Positions 59,487 through 64,000 of a DNA stretch of 64,000 nt are shown here, one piece after another; within the stretch, counting starts at the first letter, position 1, and every line of letters begins with the position of its first letter. The DNA comes from Conoideocrella luteorostrata. Its lineage: Eukaryota; Ascomycota; Sordariomycetes; Hypocreales; Clavicipitaceae. The notes under the pieces are model-generated. The model was not told the DNA's origin and did no database searches. It saw only the letters and a list, made by a program, of their open reading frames with translations. The stretch spans positions 1 to 64,000 of the forward strand of contig JASWJB010000125.1 in NCBI GenBank assembly GCA_032433595.1, read 5' to 3'. The position numbers were made by a program, and so were the translations under genes.

Positions 59487-61450
59487 TCATTTGTCCTTCG
59501 GTGTCCAGCTATAATTCACTATGCCAGGGCCAGGCTGTAATCCAAGAAAATACAGCCAAAATCGATGAACTTCGTTTGCGGCGATGCGACATCTAAAATA
59601 ACACAATCATGGGTCAGAACCGGCCAAAAATTACGTCGTGAAGAAGGAATCTGATCAACTCACATTAGAATGGAGCCTTGCAACCAGCCATGCAGGGCCA
59701 CCTTAACAGATTGTCGAAACAGTGCTAATTCATGGGCAAATTGATCCGACACAGATCCACTCTTAGGTCCACGCCGCTGCATCTCCAGAAGTTCATCCCA
59801 TAAATCTGTCTCTTTTGAGCCACCGGTCTTGGTGGTGCCATCATCATCCTCGTTCTCGTCCATCTTCTCCTTAATTAATTCAGGAGAAGATGGTGCTGAT
59901 GGTTGGCGCTCCTTTATCGGCATATTTTCGTTCTTTTCGGCCACCACCATCTCTTTAAATTTGCCAATTGCCCTCATAGACTCGCTCAATCGTGCGTAGG
60001 TATTGAAGAGAGCGACAAGCTCCGTCCGCTTAAGAGCAGGAATGTCTTCACTGTTGTTGTCGAACTCGAAGAGCACCTTTAATGCAGTGCCGTAGCCATT
60101 GGTCTGGATCTTGCCCCAAAGCCTGCATTTGTCGCAGCCTACGCAGTCCATGAGTCGACTGACGTTACGGAAGCGGTTGCGGAAATCCTCCTTAAGGGAT
60201 GGACCCTCCCCATTGACAAACATGAGGCCCTCATCAAAGATTTGGGGAATGCTTCCTGCTTTCTTGGTTACTTCGTCCACTTTGGCCCGAGTAGCCATGT
60301 CCTCGCTTGGATCGCCAGTGCAGAACGTGTACTCGGAACTGCGCAAATACGGTCCAAGCTTTGCGACCGCTCTGGTGAGAAGTGCGTAGTTGAAGTAAAG
60401 GTTGCTAATACGGTCAGAATATCCATGAAGGCGGTCCTTGTAGCATTGCAAGTTTGGCTGCCACAATCCTGTGGTCTGGTTCAAAAAGTCCCAACAGAGA
60501 TGGGCGCTAATACTCGCGTGCATACCAGACATGACCCTGTAAAAGACTCTCTTCTCGAGGCATTCATCATCAACCTCGTAACCAGTATTAGCAACAAATG
60601 GAGTGTTTGGATATTGAGCACGCTGCGCATGGAGTTGAGCTTGTCTGCCGGCAGCGTCAAGGACCTGCTTGAAGCCTTGTGCCGCCGGGTTGTAGTTGAG
60701 TGACATGCCGAGGTTTGCAGAATGGGGAAACGAGCTCTTCTGGAAGCAATTTTCCCGATAAATGGCGTCCCAAACTTGTTTGGCACCTTCTCCCCCGTAT
60801 CCTGTGAAGCGCTCTGGGTTGCGCAGCAAGCTAACGTAGTCTCCTTTGGAGGAGGCGGTCTCATCTTCAAGGACGCAGTAGTCCCTTTCGTCACACTCAT
60901 CATCGTATTCTACCACGCAGCTCTCGCCAACGTCTTCCCCGAGCTCCCCATGAAGCGGTCGCTTGGGATTCTTCTTTTGTTCTTGTTTGCCAGGGTGCTT
61001 CGCAAGAGGGCCTTCCAGCTTTCCAAGTTCTTTTGCCCTCCAGACCTCAGGGATATCCTCCTCATTGTCGAGTGTTTCAACAGCGCATCCTATGTTGCCG
61101 CAAAACCCATTCTCATCATTCCAGAACGGACAACGTTTATTGAAGAGATTGAGCCGGTAGTGGGAAAAGAAATCAGTGGTTCGAGTAAGATCGTCGAGGG
61201 CGGGCTTGACGCGTTCGTTCAATTTTTCTAGTGTCGCGTAAGAGGCGCAAGCGTCTTGAACGATTGATTTAGGGGTGATCTTTACGGCCAGAAGAGTCAG
61301 AATTGTGACAAGGGAAGGTGTACAACATGTTGTACCGTTCATCATGGGGTTACTTACCGCACATTCATCCTCCGAGCTCGCTGTGCAGTTTGCGGGAGAA
61401 GCCCAGAGTGTAAAGACAGAGAGATAGAATAATCTACTAGCAGACCTCAT
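59487..61450 (-). CDS. ero1: Endoplasmic reticulum thiol oxidase ERO1
   Basis: Minus-strand exons are 61450-61358, 61279-59664 and 59592-59487, giving 604 aa. Ero1 is a flavoprotein that re-oxidises protein disulfide isomerase using oxygen, on the ER lumenal membrane. Visible features are a signal peptide (LFYLSVFTLWASPANC), the region CPFWND to GNIGC, the FAD/active-site motif CVGCDKCRLWGK, and LNYNPAAQGF-type core sequence. Intron 1 (61280-61357) is 78 nt, in frame and stop-free, so unspliced reading adds 26 residues that do not fit the family. The last exon adds an Ero1-like tail ending near NEVHRFWLYFLGL; without it the protein stops four bases into the intron. A Ser/Pro/Asp-rich insert near residues 480-520 is lineage-specific. 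Confidence 0.95.
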
Positions 61451-63290
61451 CTTGACGTCGCAGGCAGGATCCGCCTAGCAACTGGCGAATGCAGGGCGCC
61501 AAGAAGAGAAAGGACGGACGATGTCTTCCGTGTAAAGTTGCAAGGGCTGAAGTAGCGAGTTAAATTTAGAAGGAGAAGAGACCAGATGAGGGTGATTCCC
61601 AAAGACACTATCTTGTTGAAGGCATGCGCCACAACGTTGCTAGTGTCGGCTCGTCGCCACAGTTGTACCAGCTGAGAAATAGTATATTGGAAGGTAGCGG
61701 TTTGCCCGACAAGATTCGCCACTAATAATGCGGCAGAATGAACTTGAGTATAATGAATGCAAAGCAATGCACTCAGGATAAAATGGTGTCAAGAGAGGAA
61801 ATTGTATGTCCGCAGTATATCTGAGGGACGGTGCAAAGTGGATGAAACGTCAGTTTAGTGAGAAGATGCCACGCTGTCTGATGATGATCAATCAATCATG
61901 CAGGCCAGATGTTGGTGCGCTCAGATTTGGTGCTATTTATGGGCTAGTCAGGAGTTACTTGGGCGCCTTCTTCTCCCGGTAAGCCACCAAGCGGAGGAGG
62001 CGGGGAAGAACAGAAAGCGACGCCTGCGCTTATGTGATCTTTGATTTTTGGGGGTGGACTGAATGGCACCGCACTTGTACTCCGTGGAGTGAATTGGTGA
62101 AGTGTTGGTCTTTAGAACGGTCCAATGTATAACAGAATGAATTGAGACGCAGTTGAAAAGGTACTGTATGTTGGGAGGGAAGAAGCTCATAAAGAATTTT
62201 GGTACGTCAATTTCGATTCGATTTCCATAGTAACCCGTCTATTGACTGGGGCAGGACGAAAAGAGCAATGTGGCCACTTTGCACACCATACAGTTTCACA
62301 GCCAGCCTCGCACCACATCGAATCTAGCGGCGAAACATTGCGGCCCCGCTGTGTTCCATAGTCATGGTGCTCCCCTTACCTACATTCCTCTTCCTTCCTT
62401 GCTTCCCACCATCCAAGACAACAAGAGGAGTCTGTCCCAGCATCATCTTACCTGCCCACATAAGCTGATTCATGGTGCGGCAACATCTCAAGCAATTCTC
62501 TTGCTTTCCAGTAGATGGCAGCATGTGGCATTTCAATCGTTCATTAAGGGCATCCACCCCCATTGAGAATCAGCAATCTCGAATTGATTTTGGGAGACAG
62601 ATGGCAGGCCCATTGCGAAACCCCTGGTTGTAGTGTTGCGGTGGTCACACGACCAATTCACAGCCGGCTGGCTCGGCTTGGTGCAACACTACGCCGGAAA
62701 ACATCAGCATATCTCCAGTTATGACCCTATTTTGCGGCACTATTCTATGGCTTGGATGACCCAGCCCAAGTACTCGTTGGCCCACGCACTAGGTTGACTA
62801 ATGGACACGTTTTCCTTTCAGAGAACTTGTAACTAAGAGTTCGTTCGTATCCACCGGTTCATCAGTCGGTGTAATTCCTACCATCAGACGACAGCGATAA
62901 GGTTTCCAATAAACAGTGGCGTGACAGCCATGTGTTGGTGGGACCACCAGTCTGTGCCTTGGCGATCTCGGGTAAAATTAGCCGCTGTAGTGGTGGCTAT
63001 TCATCATGGTCGTCATAAATTGGCAAGAAAAACGAACATCAATTCACTTGCAACACCGTGGTCTTTGTATCATATTGCCAACCCTGCGTGAGTCGAACTG
63101 TCATTGTCTCCCTCCACTAGTTTGCAATAATTGCAGATTCAGGAACTTGTACTCCAGCGTCAAAAGTGCTAATGGTGGTGTCGGAACCAAGACCGTCAAT
63201 GAAAGATGAACCACGGTCCTGTGAGTTTGGTGCACGCCCTGTCGAGCTATTCACAAATTGTTTCAAGGGTTCGTCAATTCCGTCTACTTT
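61451..63290. other. Intergenic, ERO1 promoter side
   Basis: No well-supported gene was seen. Open frames up to about 100 codons lack recognisable features. Confidence 0.4.
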
Positions 63291-63899
63291 ATGCCAACTA
63301 ACGCCTGCGTACTTCCCACGTATAAATGTTCAGAATGCTCATTGACAAAAAGCATGCGCCACCCTTTCGTTAACAAAGCAGCGAACTCCCCAAAGCTGTA
63401 CGTCGACAGCTGGCCTCTGGGGTCCCAGCAACTGTACATATTTCTACCCGATATAATTCCCCGGGCAACGTCGGAGATATCGCCACATCCCGCGCGCCAC
63501 AAAGGCTCTGTATTAGCATGGGAGTCCGTTCTCGTCTCAGGGGGCCCGCCGAATAGCGAGGCAATCGAGCAGCGTAATCCCGGTAAGTGAGAAGATGCAC
63601 GAGCCAGAAAAAGAAAATAATGAATCGACCGTGGTGTTATTGATATGTTATCAACCCAAAAATCGTGATGTGCAGACCGTAATATCGTGACGGGGCATGA
63701 AGCAAGAGCCATACATTCGTTGAACACCGACGGCGTTGGAAGTGGTGGAGTTGGGGCTATCGTACATGAGGGATCAAGCTCGAATATGTTGAGTCGCTCA
63801 CTGTGGCGCTTGATAATTGAGGGGGCGCCTGATTTTATCATAGTCAGTACCAGAATCGTGACCCAAACAAAACACGCATTGCCACTTCGCGGCGGTTGA
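63291..63899 (+). CDS. Possible gene of unknown function (conflicts with the minus-strand model)
   Basis: Two open stretches, 63291-63582 and 63676-63899, join in frame across a 93-nt intron with donor GTAAGT and acceptor TGTGCAG, giving 171 aa if the ATG at 63291 is used. More exons may lie upstream. Protein-like stretches include HPFVNKAANSPKLYVDSWPL and VSGGPPNSEAIEQRNPD. No family is recognised. The opposite strand is also open for much of this interval, and its splice signals compete, so only one strand is likely to be real. Confidence 0.3.
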
Positions 63900-63965
63900 T
63901 ACTCACTTGAACAGGAGAATATGGGGTTCTGGCTCGTGGACCTCGTAGTGCTCCCAACCAAGACT
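63798..63965 (-). CDS. Partial gene entering from the right edge (3' exons only)
   Basis: Minus-strand exons 63965-63907 and 63828-63798 join in frame and end at a TGA. The first exon is preceded by a very good acceptor (branch GCTGAC, then TTGCCGCAG) and followed by donor GTGAGT. The 78-nt intron ends with branch TACTGACTA and ATCAG. The encoded C-terminus reads HYEVHEPEPHILLFKRPLNY and then QAPQ. The rest of the gene lies beyond the window. I do not recognise the family. It overlaps the second exon of the plus-strand candidate. Confidence 0.4.
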
Positions 63966-64000
63966 CTGCGGCAACAGTCAGCTACAGTTTGTGCCTAGAT

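Noticed and set aside
1..64000. CRISPR arrays, bacterial operons or replication origins
   Set aside because: The DNA is fungal nuclear; no array of regularly spaced direct repeats was seen.

Overview
The window is nuclear DNA of a filamentous ascomycete, most likely a Sordariomycete and plausibly of the order Hypocreales. The evidence is short GT-AG introns of about 50-110 nt with CTAAC/CTGAC-like branch sites, several Zn(II)2Cys6 regulators, a class II hydrophobin, a xylitol dehydrogenase, and intron-containing tRNA-Leu genes. Gene models were built by hand from the sequence. Nearly all multi-exon models close in frame when the listed exons are joined, which is the main support for the boundaries.

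Layout. 1-6.5 kb is poor in genes and contains AT-rich, TpA-rich DNA that looks RIP-mutated. It carries one SRPK-like protein kinase (1409-2918), with promoter-like DNA repeated after its 3' end. 6.5-11.4 kb holds a serine beta-lactamase-like hydrolase, a C6 regulator and a phytanoyl-CoA-type Fe(II)/2-oxoglutarate oxygenase, an arrangement that looks like part of a secondary-metabolism locus. A tRNA-Leu(CAG) follows at 11968. 12.8-17.5 kb pairs a GAL4-like regulator with a sugar transporter. 17.5-24.8 kb is mostly gene-poor, with a short conserved-looking protein (19456), a three-exon cysteine-rich secreted protein (22995-23492) and a weaker secreted-peptide candidate (20828-20988).

24.8-41.2 kb is a core region: xylitol dehydrogenase, a MARVEL-like membrane protein, a CMC1-type twin CX9C protein, a large C-terminally anchored protein, the ribosome-biogenesis factor UTP11, a MITE-like element (35949-36315), a short-chain dehydrogenase, a VPS38/UVRAG-like PI3-kinase subunit and a Nudix hydrolase. 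42.6-49 kb holds a C6 regulator, an MFS transporter and an FAD-dependent amine/amino-acid oxidase-like enzyme, which may be a small uptake-and-catabolism group. A class II hydrophobin lies at 52 kb, inside long non-coding DNA. A second tRNA-Leu(CAG), in reverse orientation, lies at 56.1 kb. The ER thiol oxidase ERO1 is at 59.5-61.5 kb. The right edge has overlapping candidate genes on both strands.

Noteworthy points: two introns that fit only as GC-AG introns; an ERO1 model with an in-frame stop-free intron and a missed C-terminal exon; two tRNA-Leu(CAG) genes with identical exons but unrelated introns; and a 9-mer, TACGGAGTA, that recurs in intergenic DNA roughly 30 times more often than chance predicts. 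I did not find a convincing wholly new multi-gene system. The best novelty candidates are the dispersed TACGGAGTA motif and the cysteine-rich secreted protein.
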